Shown piece after piece: positions 9,051 to 17,299 of a stretch of 64,000 nt of DNA; the first letter of the stretch is position 1, and each line of letters starts with the position of its first letter. Below the pieces are notes generated by a model. The model was not told the origin of the DNA. It searched no databases and was given only the letters and a program-made list of their open reading frames with translations. The stretch comes from Lysobacterales bacterium (GTDB lineage: Bacteria; Pseudomonadota; Gammaproteobacteria; Xanthomonadales; Xanthomonadaceae). The stretch covers positions 1-64,000 of the forward strand of contig JAFLDZ010000014.1 of the NCBI GenBank assembly GCA_017302135.1, in the 5' to 3' direction. A program made the position numbers and the translations under genes.

Positions 9051-9773
9051 TTATTTCGCCGCCGGGCGGAACTGGGCGGCCAGTTCTTCGAGGTTGAGGA
9101 CATGGGCATCGATGCGCTGGGTTTCGCGCAACAGCGCGGCCTTGTTCGATTCCGACTCCGACTGCAGCTTGGCGACGTCGGCGGCGGTGCTGCCGATGGC
9201 GTCCTGGATCTGCGCTTCGAGCGCGGAAATCTGCTGGCGAAGCTCGGCCAGACGACCGTCGCGGCTGCTCTCCAGCGCGGCGACGCGCTCGCGGTTGGCC
9301 TGCACCACCCCGTTCGCGGCCCCCTGCATCTGACGTTGATGACCGCGCAGAGCGGCCACCTTGGCATCCGCGTCGGCCAGCACCTGCTCCATCGACCAGG
9401 TTTCGTCGGCGACGTCCATCGCCATGATCGCGGCGCGGCGGGTGGTGGGATCCAGCGCACGCAGGCCTTCGACCAGCTTCAGCAGCCGCTCGACCGGGAA
9501 CGGGGCTTCGGCCACGTTCTGGCGGGCGTAGATATCGGCGAATGTCAGGCCTTCCTCGACGCCGACGGCTTCGGCGGCTTCCCCGGGGTCGGCTGGGGCA
9601 TCGGTATCGGCGCCGGCTTCGCGCGACGTGGGTGGCGCCCCTGCGTCGGCCTCGGCGGCGCGACGGATGATGGCGTCGAGTTCGCTGTCTTCCACGGACG
9701 CGGAAGGGCGGGCATGGTCGTCGGTCGGCTCGATCAGCCTGGCCGCTTCCAGAATCTTCTTCAGTGACGCCAT
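9051..9773 (-). CDS. Coiled-coil protein, first gene of the ABC-OmpA/PspA operon (240 aa)
   Basis: Unrecognised. The N-terminus (MASLKKILEAARLIEP) is followed by an acidic, proline/alanine-rich stretch to about residue 75, then a region with GLTFADIYARQNVAEAPFPVERLL, and from about residue 110 a long charged coiled coil. There is no signal peptide or membrane segment, so it is probably cytoplasmic. The start at 9773 is preferred over an upstream in-frame ATG at 9833 because a purine-rich GGGGA lies just before it and the extra residues look non-coding. It lies 76 bp upstream of the substrate-binding/OmpA gene on the same strand and is the natural first gene of the operon, perhaps a sensor or scaffold. 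Confidence 0.7.
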   Translation of the reverse strand: MASLKKILEAARLIEPTDDHARPSASVEDSELDAIIRRAAEADAGAPPTSREAGADTDAPADPGEAAEAVGVEEGLTFADIYARQNVAEAPFPVERLLKLVEGLRALDPTTRRAAIMAMDVADETWSMEQVLADADAKVAALRGHQRQMQGAANGVVQANRERVAALESSRDGRLAELRQQISALEAQIQDAIGSTAADVAKLQSESESNKAALLRETQRIDAHVLNLEELAAQFRPAAK

Positions 9774-9860
9774 GCTGTCCCCGGTGCGCTGTCGCGAGTG
9801 GTCACGGTCAAGAATAAGGGAAGGCCCGCACAAATCCAGTGCGAGCGGTCATCGCCGGAC

Positions 9861-10457
9861 TCACACGCCGCGATTCTTGCCCTGCCAGGGTGCGAACCAG
9901 GCGCGGATGCGGGCGATGTCGGCATCCATGTCGTCGGTGAGCACGAAAGGCTCGCCGATGCCGATGACCTTGTCGGGGTAGTGGAAATACGCCGGCACCA
10001 CCGGCACGCCGGCGGCCTTGGCGATTTTCCAGAACCCGGGTTTCCAGCGTTCGACGCGTTTGCGCGTGCCTTCCGGCGCGAGCCCCAGCCAGAACCGCTC
10101 CTCGTCCGCGAAACGCTGCGACAGCTGGCCGACCAGGCCATGCGCCGCCTCGCGATTGACCTCGATCACGCCGATCCTGCGCAGAATCGGCCCGAGCGGC
10201 CACCAGAACAATTGATGCTTGCCGACGATGCGGACATCCAGACCGATCGCGATCTTCGCGGCGAACCCCCAGATACCGTCCCAGTTGGAGGAGTGCGGCG
10301 CACCGATCAGCACCGCCTTGGGCAGATCGGGGAACGCGCCGATCAGCCGCCAGCCGCCCGCGCGCATCAGCTGGCGTGCGACCCAGCGGATGAGGCGGTT
10401 CGGCGGCGTGCGCGGCAGGCTCGGCGGCAGGGTCAACAGGCGATCGTCATGCGGCAT
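9861..10457 (-). CDS. PlsC-like lysophospholipid/1-acylglycerol-3-phosphate acyltransferase family protein (198 aa)
   Basis: Acyltransferase of the PlsC superfamily, expected to acylate a lysophospholipid or related acceptor at the inner membrane. The catalytic H-x4-D motif is HSSNWD (about residue 52), block II appears near LGPILRRIGVIEVNR, and the glycerophosphate-binding block III is LAPEGTRKR. It is shorter than PlsC (about 245 aa) and lacks an N-terminal membrane segment, which fits the small cytosolic-face subgroup. The start MPHDDRL at 10457 lies one base before the stop region of the arfB gene on the same strand, so the two are probably cotranscribed. Confidence 0.82.
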   Translation of the reverse strand: MPHDDRLLTLPPSLPRTPPNRLIRWVARQLMRAGGWRLIGAFPDLPKAVLIGAPHSSNWDGIWGFAAKIAIGLDVRIVGKHQLFWWPLGPILRRIGVIEVNREAAHGLVGQLSQRFADEERFWLGLAPEGTRKRVERWKPGFWKIAKAAGVPVVPAYFHYPDKVIGIGEPFVLTDDMDADIARIRAWFAPWQGKNRGV

Positions 10458-10458
10458 C

Positions 10459-10869
10459 TCAATCCCAATCCTTCGTGGCGCGGGTCTTTTTGACCCCGGA
10501 ACGCTGCTTTTTATCGTCGAGCCGACGCTTCTTGGCGGCCCGGGACGGCTTGGTCGGCACCCGCGGCGTCGGCGCATGCAGCCCGGCGGCCACGAAGACC
10601 GCCAGCCGCTCGCGCGCATCCTCGCGGTTGCGCTCCTGGGTGCGGAAACGCTGGGCACTGATCACCAGCACGCCATCAAGGGTCATGCGCCGGTCGCGGC
10701 GGGCAAGCAGACGCTCGCGGACCGCCTCCGGCAGGACCGCCGAATGCGCCACGTCGAACCGCAGTTCGACTGCGGTCGCCACCTTGTTGACGTTCTGCCC
10801 GCCCGGACCCGACGAACGCACGAAGCGCTCCACCAGTTCCGATTCGGGGATCGTGATGCCTGCGTTCAC
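10459..10869 (-). CDS. arfB: Alternative ribosome-rescue factor ArfB / peptidyl-tRNA hydrolase (136 aa)
   Basis: Release-factor-like protein that hydrolyses peptidyl-tRNA on stalled ribosomes. The catalytic GGQ is in SSGPGGQNVNK near residue 20, followed by the family strand TAVELRFDV. The C-terminus is a basic tail (KKRRLDDKKQRSGVKKTR) of the kind that enters the empty mRNA channel. The size matches E. coli YaeJ/ArfB (140 aa). I place the start at the GTG at 10869 because a strong GGAGGGA ribosome site sits six bases upstream and the protein then begins just before ITIPESELVERFVR as in the family; an ATG at 11004 would add unrelated sequence. Confidence 0.9.
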   Translation of the reverse strand: MNAGITIPESELVERFVRSSGPGGQNVNKVATAVELRFDVAHSAVLPEAVRERLLARRDRRMTLDGVLVISAQRFRTQERNREDARERLAVFVAAGLHAPTPRVPTKPSRAAKKRRLDDKKQRSGVKKTRATKDWD

Positions 10870-11002
10870 TGGTTCCCTCCGCCCGCGATTGTACCGGCAG
10901 GCTGCGGCGCGACGACCCGGACGGACGGCATTTGATCCAGCCCGGCATTTGACCAGCTCCAGCGGCTGGCAGATGATTCCTGTCCACGATGGAGGATCGA
11001 CC

Positions 11003-11596
11003 ATGACCCGTCACCCGCAGCGCCCCGCCGGCCTGCTCGCAGCACTTGCCGCCATCGCCTGCCTCTCGGCACCCATCCATGCGCGAGACCCCGCCGCCGT
11101 CGGTGGCGGCAGCGACCCCGCGCTGGTCGGCGGTTATTCGACGCCTGCAGCCAGCGCCCTGCCTGTCGGTGGCGGAGGTTTCTCGCAGGCCATGATGCAG
11201 CGCGAGAACTCGATCGGCGACGCCGAACAACTGCTCTCGCAAGTGCGCGGCCAGCTCAACGGCACCGCCAGCAGCGGCACGCGCGAGGGCGACAAGAAGA
11301 ACGCCTTGCAGTACCGCAGTGAAGTCGAGTCCATGATCCGCGACAACTGGAACCAGCTCGGCCCGCTTACACGCGACCTTTACAGCTCGGAATACGGCCG
11401 CAGCAATCCCTACGACAATACCCAGCGCTATCGTTCGCCCTACGGCGACAACGGCCAGATGGAAAGCCAACTGCTCGGCGCGACCGAAGATGTACAGGGC
11501 GCCATGCAGGGCATGGAGGATCTGCTGCTGCCGCTGCTGAAAGACCTCAAGCAGGGCTTCGACAACAGCCTGCGCCAGAACGCGATCAGGCGCTGA
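11003..11596 (+). CDS. Secreted hypothetical protein (197 aa)
   Basis: No family recognised. An N-terminal signal peptide (RPAGLLAALAAIACLSAPIHA, cleavage probably after AHA or IHA near residue 27) is followed by a glycine-rich segment and a helical region with GDAEQLLSQVRGQLNG and a C-terminal acidic helix AMQGMEDLLLPLLKDLKQGF. It is likely periplasmic. The ATG at 11003 follows a clear GGAGG at 10991. The downstream DUF2059 gene begins 13 bp after the stop, so the two probably form a small envelope operon. Confidence 0.75.
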   Translation: MTRHPQRPAGLLAALAAIACLSAPIHARDPAAVGGGSDPALVGGYSTPAASALPVGGGGFSQAMMQRENSIGDAEQLLSQVRGQLNGTASSGTREGDKKNALQYRSEVESMIRDNWNQLGPLTRDLYSSEYGRSNPYDNTQRYRSPYGDNGQMESQLLGATEDVQGAMQGMEDLLLPLLKDLKQGFDNSLRQNAIRR

Positions 11597-11609
11597 GGAC
11601 ACGACCGCA

Positions 11610-12176
11610 ATGAAATCCGGCGCGATGGATTCCAGCAAGAACAGATTCAATCGTTTCACGCGTCATGCGGTGTTGGCTGTCGCGCTGATGGCTTCCTTCT
11701 TCGCGACGTCTCCTGCGCAGGCGGCGCAAGCGACCGAAGCGCAGGTCGACAAGCTGATGGATACGATGGACATGCGTCGCACGCTGGACGACATGTTCGT
11801 ACAGCTTGATGCCATGAGCGAAAACATGGGTCAGCAGTTCCTGGGCGAAGACGCCACGCCCGAACAGCGCAAAATGCTCCGCGACACGATCGCCAAGCAG
11901 CAGGTGTCAATGCGCAAGGTGATGTCCTGGGACACCCTCGGCCCGATCTACCGCAGGGTCTACACGAAACTGTTCACCGCCGAGGAAGTCGAGGCGATGA
12001 CCGTGTTCTACGGCAGCGATGCCGGCCGCAGCATCATGCGCAAGATGCCGCAGGCGATGCAGCTGTCGATGGAAGAGATGCAGCCGATGATGCAAACCAT
12101 GATCGCCGACATGCGGAAAACCCTGGAAACCGAACTGCAGAACACGGACAAGAGCGAAAGCGATCGCAAGCCCTGA
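11610..12176 (+). CDS. DUF2059 domain-containing periplasmic protein (188 aa)
   Basis: Exported protein with a signal peptide (HAVLAVALMASFFATSPAQA, cleaved near residue 38) and a DUF2059 domain, recognisable from the helical pattern LGPIYRRVYTKLFTAEEVEAMTVFYGSDAGRSIMRKMP. DUF2059 proteins are small helical periplasmic proteins of unknown function. The N-terminal half carries a methionine-rich helical region (LMDTMDMRRTLDDMFVQLDAM). Starts at 11610 or 11625 are both possible; an AGGA lies 13 bases before 11610. Cotranscription with the secreted protein at 11003 is likely. Confidence 0.8.
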   Translation: MKSGAMDSSKNRFNRFTRHAVLAVALMASFFATSPAQAAQATEAQVDKLMDTMDMRRTLDDMFVQLDAMSENMGQQFLGEDATPEQRKMLRDTIAKQQVSMRKVMSWDTLGPIYRRVYTKLFTAEEVEAMTVFYGSDAGRSIMRKMPQAMQLSMEEMQPMMQTMIADMRKTLETELQNTDKSESDRKP

Positions 12177-12294
12177 CATCGCGCAGCCAGGATCATGGCT
12201 ACGCCCACCCGTGTCATGCGTTGGGCGACGATCAGCACGTTGCCGGCTTCACCGCTACCATCATCATGGCGTCGAATCCACACGGAACGGCGCC

Positions 12295-12738
12295 ATGGCC
12301 TTCGATATCGGGAATATCTTCAGGCGCGATCCGGCGCATTACGACGGCGTCCGCAGGATCAACATCCATCTGCTGCGGGCGCTGTACGCGCTGATGTTCT
12401 TCATGCTCGGGCAGACCACCTGGGCGGAAATCCTCACCCATGAGGGTCCATGGGACCCGGGCAAGGCGGTGACGTGGTGCGTCTGGACGGGTTTCTCGGC
12501 GATTGCCGGCATCGGCATGTTCCATCCGCTGAAGATGCTGCCGATCCTGTTGCTGGAAATTTTCTACAAGGTTCTTTGGCTTGTGCTCGTGGCTTATCCG
12601 CTGTGGGCGGAAGGGACGCTGATGGGGTCGCCTGCGGAAGGCACTACTTGGGTGTTTTTGCCGGTGTTGCTGGTGGTTCTGATCATTCCATGGGGGTATG
12701 TGGTCAGGCAGTATTCGCCGTTTCGGCGGGAACGCTGA
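12295..12738 (+). CDS. Small inner-membrane protein (147 aa)
   Basis: Unrecognised integral membrane protein. Four hydrophobic segments are visible: LLRALYALMFFMLG, TWCVWTGFSAIAGIGMF, LPILLLEIFYKVLWLVLVAY and FLPVLLVVLIIPWGYVV. The cytoplasmic N-terminus is short and basic. The start at 12295 (MAFDIGNIF) follows CGGAACGGCGCC and gives the compact protein; the frame has an upstream ATG at 12211 but that stretch shows no coding character. The protein resembles small DUF-type membrane proteins of proteobacteria, with no functional clue. Confidence 0.72.
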   Translation: MAFDIGNIFRRDPAHYDGVRRINIHLLRALYALMFFMLGQTTWAEILTHEGPWDPGKAVTWCVWTGFSAIAGIGMFHPLKMLPILLLEIFYKVLWLVLVAYPLWAEGTLMGSPAEGTTWVFLPVLLVVLIIPWGYVVRQYSPFRRER

Positions 12739-12793
12739 CGCGTTTCGGGGTTTGCCGGATCAGTGTGGGTTGTTCTGTGCAGGGCCGTCGGTA

Positions 12794-13036
12794 ATGTTCC
12801 TGCACGATGTTGCTGTCATTTGTACTGGAAGATTTTGGCGTTGTCGATGTCGGAACTTCATGGTGAGCGGGTAAAGCCTGGCATCTTTTTCGCGCTGGTG
12901 CGCGAGTGACTTTCTTTTTGAAAAGAAAGTCACCAAAGAAAACACTCAAGTCCAATTCTAAACTGCCGTCTGAGGCGAAGCCGGGATTTTTCGATGAGAC
13001 ATCCATGTCTCATCGAAAAACGGCGCACGTCCTGTG
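12794..13036 (+). repeat. Left arm of large inverted repeat (about 245 bp)
   Basis: Contains, in order, a CTGCACGATGTTG start, the stretch TTTTGGCGTTGTCGATGTCGG, CGCGCTGGTGCGCGAGTGAC, a perfect 13-bp-stem hairpin at 12906-12933 built on GTGACTTTC/GAAAGTCAC, AAGCCGGGA, and a 16-bp-stem, 2-nt-loop hairpin at 12987-13020 built on TTTTTCGATGAGACAT and its complement. The same order appears reversed and complemented at 13280-13525. In the two-nucleotide loop and flanks the arms differ slightly, so this is an old rather than fresh duplication. Confidence 0.85.
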
Positions 13037-13279
13037 CGCCGCCCTCCGGGTCTACGATCTAGGTCCGGCAATGCGGTAGCTTGGATATCAATGGGACGAA
13101 GCAGTCCCCACCTGTTCTGGCAACTTGCGTTCTATTACGTGGCGGTTTGGAATCTCTTCGAGCGAGCCGCCCTAAAAATGACTCATCGCACCATCGTTCG
13201 TACTTCGTTAAAGGCCAACGTCCTGATGGGTCTTCAGACATGGAGCACTATCCCTTGGTAGGAGACCCAAAGGGCGATG

Positions 13280-13525
13280 CACAGGATGTGCATCGTTTTT
13301 CGATGAGACATGGATGTCTCATCGAAAAATCCCGGCTTCATCTCAGATAGTAGGTTTGAATTGGACGTGAAGTGTTTTCTTTGGTGACTTTCTTTGCGCC
13401 AAAGAAAGTCACTCGCGCACCAGCGCGAAAAAGGCCCCAGGCCTTACTGGCACACCATGAAGCGCCGACATCGACAACGCCAAAAGCTCCCAGCAGAGAC
13501 AACAACAACATCGTGCAGAAACACC
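13280..13525 (-). repeat. Right arm of large inverted repeat (about 245 bp)
   Basis: Reverse complement of the element at 12794. Its large hairpin lies at 13296-13329 (loop GG instead of CC), and the GACTTTC-type hairpin lies near 13388-13412 with the core changed to CTTTGCGCCAAAG, a compensated change that keeps the stem. It ends near the CGTGCAG motif at 13513-13518. Paired copies in opposite orientation suggest a mobile or amplifiable non-coding repeat family of this genus. Confidence 0.85.
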
Positions 13526-13548
13526 CCGAGCTCAAGAAAAAAACTCAG

Positions 13549-14292
13549 TCAATAAAGTAAATCCTCCCCAAACAACCCCAACGCCTTCGCAAACTCAGCA
13601 TCCACCGGCGCCACCGCCTCGACCCGCTCACCGCTATGCGGATGCGAAAAACGCAGCCGCTCCGCATGCAACAACATCCGATGGATCCCCATCATCCGGA
13701 ACGCGCGATTGTGGCGACCGTCGCCATGACTGGTATCGCCGATCAGATGATGCGACAGATGCTTCAGATGACGCCGGATCTGCCGGAAGCGCCCGGTTTG
13801 CGGCTGCGCGCGCAGCAGCGCATAGCGTGAAGTATCGAAGCCGGCGGAAGGCATCGCCAGTTCGCAGGTCGCCAGCCTTTTGAAATGCGTGACCGCCTGC
13901 TTCTTCTGCGGTTTTCCGGGGCCACCGTCGAGCGGATGGTCCACGACGAAATCCTCCTCCGGCCAGCCGCGACACATCGCCAGATACTCTTTCTCGAAAT
14001 CTCCCGACATCAGCGTCTTCCCCAGGATCGACGCGCTCTCTCGATCGAACGCCAGCAGCAGACAGCCGCTGGTCGCGCGATCGAGGCGATGCACCAGGAA
14101 GATCTGCCGGCCGAACTGTTCGCGCAGACGGTCGGCCATGAAATCGGTTTCGCCGCGCGCCAGCGCGCTGTCGTGCACCATCAGCCCGGCGGGCTTGTCG
14201 ACGACCGCCAGGAACGCGTCGCAGTACAGCACCGGTATCTCTGCGGGCGCAGAGATGGCATCGGGGAACTCCGGACAGGACTTCTGGGTCAT
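13549..14292 (-). CDS. truC: tRNA pseudouridine synthase C, TruC family (247 aa)
   Basis: RluA-type pseudouridine synthase; TruC converts U65 of tRNAs to pseudouridine. The catalytic motif HRLDRATSG carries the essential aspartate (about residue 79), preceded by the early strand LAVVDKPAGLMVH and followed by GRFRQIRRHLKHLSHHLIGDTSHGD, the C-terminal signature of RluA enzymes. The later FGIHRMLLHA-like stretch (MGIHRMLLHAERL) and the total length near 250 fit TruC rather than the longer RluC/RluD with an S4 domain. The start MTQKSC at 14292 is chosen over distant upstream codons because the gene for the M16 peptidase begins divergently at 14361. Confidence 0.85.
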   Translation of the reverse strand: MTQKSCPEFPDAISAPAEIPVLYCDAFLAVVDKPAGLMVHDSALARGETDFMADRLREQFGRQIFLVHRLDRATSGCLLLAFDRESASILGKTLMSGDFEKEYLAMCRGWPEEDFVVDHPLDGGPGKPQKKQAVTHFKRLATCELAMPSAGFDTSRYALLRAQPQTGRFRQIRRHLKHLSHHLIGDTSHGDGRHNRAFRMMGIHRMLLHAERLRFSHPHSGERVEAVAPVDAEFAKALGLFGEDLLY

Positions 14293-14360
14293 CGTATGCC
14301 GCGCGGCGTCTGCGAGAATCGACGCCCATTGTCTCCGATCCGCATCCCGAGGATTTTCCG

Positions 14361-17144
14361 ATGCATCTGCCCACCGCTCCCCGCCGCCTCGCACTGGCCT
14401 GCGCACTCGCGCTGTCCGCCCAGTTCGCCATGGCGCCTGCTGTCTTCGCCTCCGATGCGATGACGCCACCGAAAGGGATGGCCGCCGGGCCCTGCGTGGA
14501 AGGCATCTGCGAATACACCCTCGGCAACGGTCTGCGCGTGCTGCTGTTCCCGGACGCGAGCAAACCCACGGTCACCGTCAACATCGCCTACGGCGTGGGC
14601 TCGGTGCACGAGAACTACGGCGAAACCGGCATGGCCCACCTGCTGGAGCACATGCTGTTCAAGGGCACGCCGAAGCACGGCGATATTCCCGGCGAGATGA
14701 AAAAGCGCGGCATCGACAAGAACGCCACCACCTCGCTGGACCGCACCAATTACTACGGGTCGTTTCCGGCCAACGACGAGACCCTGGACTGGCTGCTGGG
14801 TCTGGAAGCCGACCGCATGCTCAACTCCTTCGTGGCGAAAAAAGACCTCGACAGCGAAATGACCGTGGTCCGCAACGAGATGGAGCGCAACGAGAACAAC
14901 CCCGGCGCCGTGATGTTCCAGCGCCTGCGCTCCACCGCGTATCTCTGGCACAACTACGGCAACAGCACGATCGGCGCGCGCTCCGACGTGGAGAACGTAC
15001 CGATCGAGCGGCTGCAGGCGTTCTATCGCAGCTGGTATCGCCCCGACAACGCGACCCTGATCGTCGCCGGCCGCATCGATCCCGCCGCCACCCTCGCCAC
15101 TGTGCAGCGCCATTTCGGCGCGATCGCGCGACCGAAGACTGCGCTGCCCAAGTTGTATACGGTGGAGCCCACGCAGGACGGCGAGCGCGAGGTCAACGTC
15201 CGCCGGACCGGCGACGCCGGCTTCGTCGCGCTGGCGTATCACACACCGGGCACCACACACCCCGACAGCGCCGCGCTCGCGGTGCTGATGAACGCGCTCG
15301 GCAACGCGCCGAGCGGCCGCCTGCACAAGGCGCTGGTCGAAACCAAGTTGGCGGCATTCGCAGGCGGCGGCAACAGCGACATGCGCGAAAGCGGCATGAC
15401 CAACCTGATCCTGGTCGCACCGAAAGACGCCGATATCGCCAAGGCCGAAGCGGAACTCATTCGCCAGGCCGAAAGCGTCATGGTCGCCACACCGCTCAGC
15501 GCCGAGGAAGTGGCGCAGGCCAAGCAGCGCATCGCCAACGCCTACGAGAACGGTTTCGCGAACGTCAACACGATCGCGATGTCGTTGACCGAATCGGTCG
15601 CTGCCGGCGACTGGCGCCTGTATTTCCTGAAGCGCGACCGCATCGCGGCGGTCACGGTCGACGACGTCAACCGCGTCGCCCGCACCTATTTCAAGGCGAG
15701 CAACCGCACGCTGGCCCGCTTCATTCCGACCGAACAGGCGCAGCGCGTCGAGATCGCCGCCGCACCGAGCGCCAGCGACGCATTGAAGGGCTACACCGGC
15801 AAGGCCGCGCTGGCGGCCGGCGAAACCTTCGACCCGACCCCGGCCAATATCGATGCGCGCACCGAAACCTTCACCATCGGCGACAAGCTCAAAGTCTCGC
15901 TGCTGCCCAAGGACACCCGTGGCGACACGGTGATCGTCAATGCCACGTTCCGCTTCGGCGATGTCGAAGCGCTCAAGCGCAGTCCCGACCCGGCCGGCAG
16001 TGCCGCAGGCGCGATGTTGATGCGCGGCAGTCGGACGATGACGCGGGAACAGATCGCGCAGCGCTTCGAGGCGCTGAAGACTTCCGCCGAGGTGTCGGGC
16101 GGCGTGCAGAGTGCGGACATCAATCTCAACTCGAAGCGCGAACAGCTGGGCGATGCGCTGGCGCTCGCCGCCGATGTGCTGCGCAATCCAAGTTTTCCCG
16201 AAAACGAATTCGAACAGTTCCGGTTGCAGGCGATCACCGGCCTCGAAAGCGCGCGCAAGGAACCCGGCACCATCGCCGGCATGGCGATGAGCGAATACTT
16301 CGACCCGTGGCCGGAAGGGCATCCGTTCGCGTATCAATCGATCGACGAAACGCTGCAGCGCATGCGCGCGCTGAAGCGTGAGGACGCGATCGCCTTCCAT
16401 CGCGATTTCTACGGCACCACCGAAGGCGAGATCGCGATCGTCGGCGACTTCGACCCGGTCGCGGTCAAAGCGCAACTGCGCACGCTGTTCGGCGACTGGC
16501 GCAGCGCGACGCCGCATATGCCGGTCGGCACGCACTACACCGATGTCGCCGCGCGCGCGGTCCGGCTGGAAACGCCGGACAAGGCGAATGCGGTGGTGAT
16601 GGCACGCAGCAATCTATCGCTCAACGACAAGGACGCCGACTACCCGGCATTGCTGGTCGCCAGCAACGTGCTGGGCGGCGGCTCGCTGAGCTCGCGCCTC
16701 GGCGACCGCCTGCGCCAGAAGGAAGGCCTGAGCTACAACGTCGGCAGCAGCATCGCCGCCGACAGCAGCCGCGAAGGCCGCGACGATGCCGGCGTGCTGA
16801 CGATCCAGGCGATCGCGGCGCCGGAGAACGTGACCCGGCTCGACGCCGCGCTGCGCGAAGAAGTCGCGCGTTTCGTCCGCGACGGCATCACCGAAGCCGA
16901 GCTGACAGCATCGGTGAACGACCTGCTGACCCAGCGCCAGCAGGGACGCGCCAGCGACGCCAGCGTGGCAGGTCTGCTCGGACGCAATCTGTACATGGGC
17001 CGCAGCATGGCCTGGGCCGCCGATTTCGACGCGAAGCTCAAGGCGCTGACGGTGAACGATGTAAACGCCGCGATCCGCAAGCACATCAAGCCGGAGACGC
17101 TGAGCGTGTTCGCTGCTGGCGATTTCGCGAAGGCGAAGAAATAA
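14361..17144 (+). CDS. M16 family zinc metallopeptidase, two-module (927 aa)
   Basis: Periplasmic pitrilysin-like protease. A signal peptide (LALACALALSAQFAMAPAVFA) precedes the inverted zinc motif H93-LLE-H97 in GMAHLLEHMLFKG, with the distal glutamate expected in the helix around VRNEMERNENN. The second M16 module in the C-terminal half lacks the HxxEH motif, as usual for the inactive partner, and carries the family GGGSLSSRLGDRLRQKEGLSYNV-type region near residue 775. At 927 aa it matches fused two-module M16 enzymes. A second gene of the same build occurs at 46006. It stands alone, divergent from truC. Confidence 0.92.
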   Translation: MHLPTAPRRLALACALALSAQFAMAPAVFASDAMTPPKGMAAGPCVEGICEYTLGNGLRVLLFPDASKPTVTVNIAYGVGSVHENYGETGMAHLLEHMLFKGTPKHGDIPGEMKKRGIDKNATTSLDRTNYYGSFPANDETLDWLLGLEADRMLNSFVAKKDLDSEMTVVRNEMERNENNPGAVMFQRLRSTAYLWHNYGNSTIGARSDVENVPIERLQAFYRSWYRPDNATLIVAGRIDPAATLATVQRHFGAIARPKTALPKLYTVEPTQDGEREVNVRRTGDAGFVALAYHTPGTTHPDSAALAVLMNALGNAPSGRLHKALVETKLAAFAGGGNSDMRESGMTNLILVAPKDADIAKAEAELIRQAESVMVATPLSAEEVAQAKQRIANAYENGFANVNTIAMSLTESVAAGDWRLYFLKRDRIAAVTVDDVNRVARTYFKASNRTLARFIPTEQAQRVEIAAAPSASDALKGYTGKAALAAGETFDPTPANIDARTETFTIGDKLKVSLLPKDTRGDTVIVNATFRFGDVEALKRSPDPAGSAAGAMLMRGSRTMTREQIAQRFEALKTSAEVSGGVQSADINLNSKREQLGDALALAADVLRNPSFPENEFEQFRLQAITGLESARKEPGTIAGMAMSEYFDPWPEGHPFAYQSIDETLQRMRALKREDAIAFHRDFYGTTEGEIAIVGDFDPVAVKAQLRTLFGDWRSATPHMPVGTHYTDVAARAVRLETPDKANAVVMARSNLSLNDKDADYPALLVASNVLGGGSLSSRLGDRLRQKEGLSYNVGSSIAADSSREGRDDAGVLTIQAIAAPENVTRLDAALREEVARFVRDGITEAELTASVNDLLTQRQQGRASDASVAGLLGRNLYMGRSMAWAADFDAKLKALTVNDVNAAIRKHIKPETLSVFAAGDFAKAKK

Positions 17145-17162
17145 CGCCGACTATCGGAAAAT

Positions 17163-17293
17163 CATCGTAGGGCGGGCCCATGGCCCGCCGTAACTGCATT
17201 CCAAATCGCAACGCAGGATGATCGAAACCGTTTCGGCCACTGCAAGCTTTACCAGTCCGGACGGAACGACGGGCCAGGGCCCGCCCTACGATG
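17163..17293. repeat. Inverted repeat (17-bp arms) downstream of the M16 peptidase gene
   Basis: CATCGTAGGGCGGGCCC at 17163-17179 is the exact reverse complement of 17277-17293. The left arm continues with a short internal GGCGGGCCC-ATGGCCCGCC palindrome. The 97-bp centre has no gene. It separates the convergent M16 peptidase and ubiB genes and looks like a REP/BIME-type element, possibly also ending transcription from both sides. Confidence 0.7.
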
Positions 17294-17299
17294 CGCGAA

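Larger units (their letters stand above)
12739..13548. other. 810-bp gene-free stretch filled by an inverted-repeat element
   Basis: No gene is supported here. The stretch contains two arms of about 245 bp (12794-13036 and 13280-13525) that are reverse complements of each other with several mismatches and small indels. They flank a 243-bp centre (13037-13279) in which I recognise nothing. Short frames in both arms encode similar peptides, but these are simply the two arms of the repeat read on opposite strands. Confidence 0.8.

Noticed and set aside
12704..13560. Several 60-100-codon frames in the inverted-repeat element
   Set aside because: Similar peptides on the two strands are a consequence of the inverted repeat; none has a ribosome site and the arms differ by indels that break the frame.
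14289..16535. 748-codon minus-strand frame opposite the first M16 peptidase gene
   Set aside because: No motif; complement of a gene with an intact zinc site.
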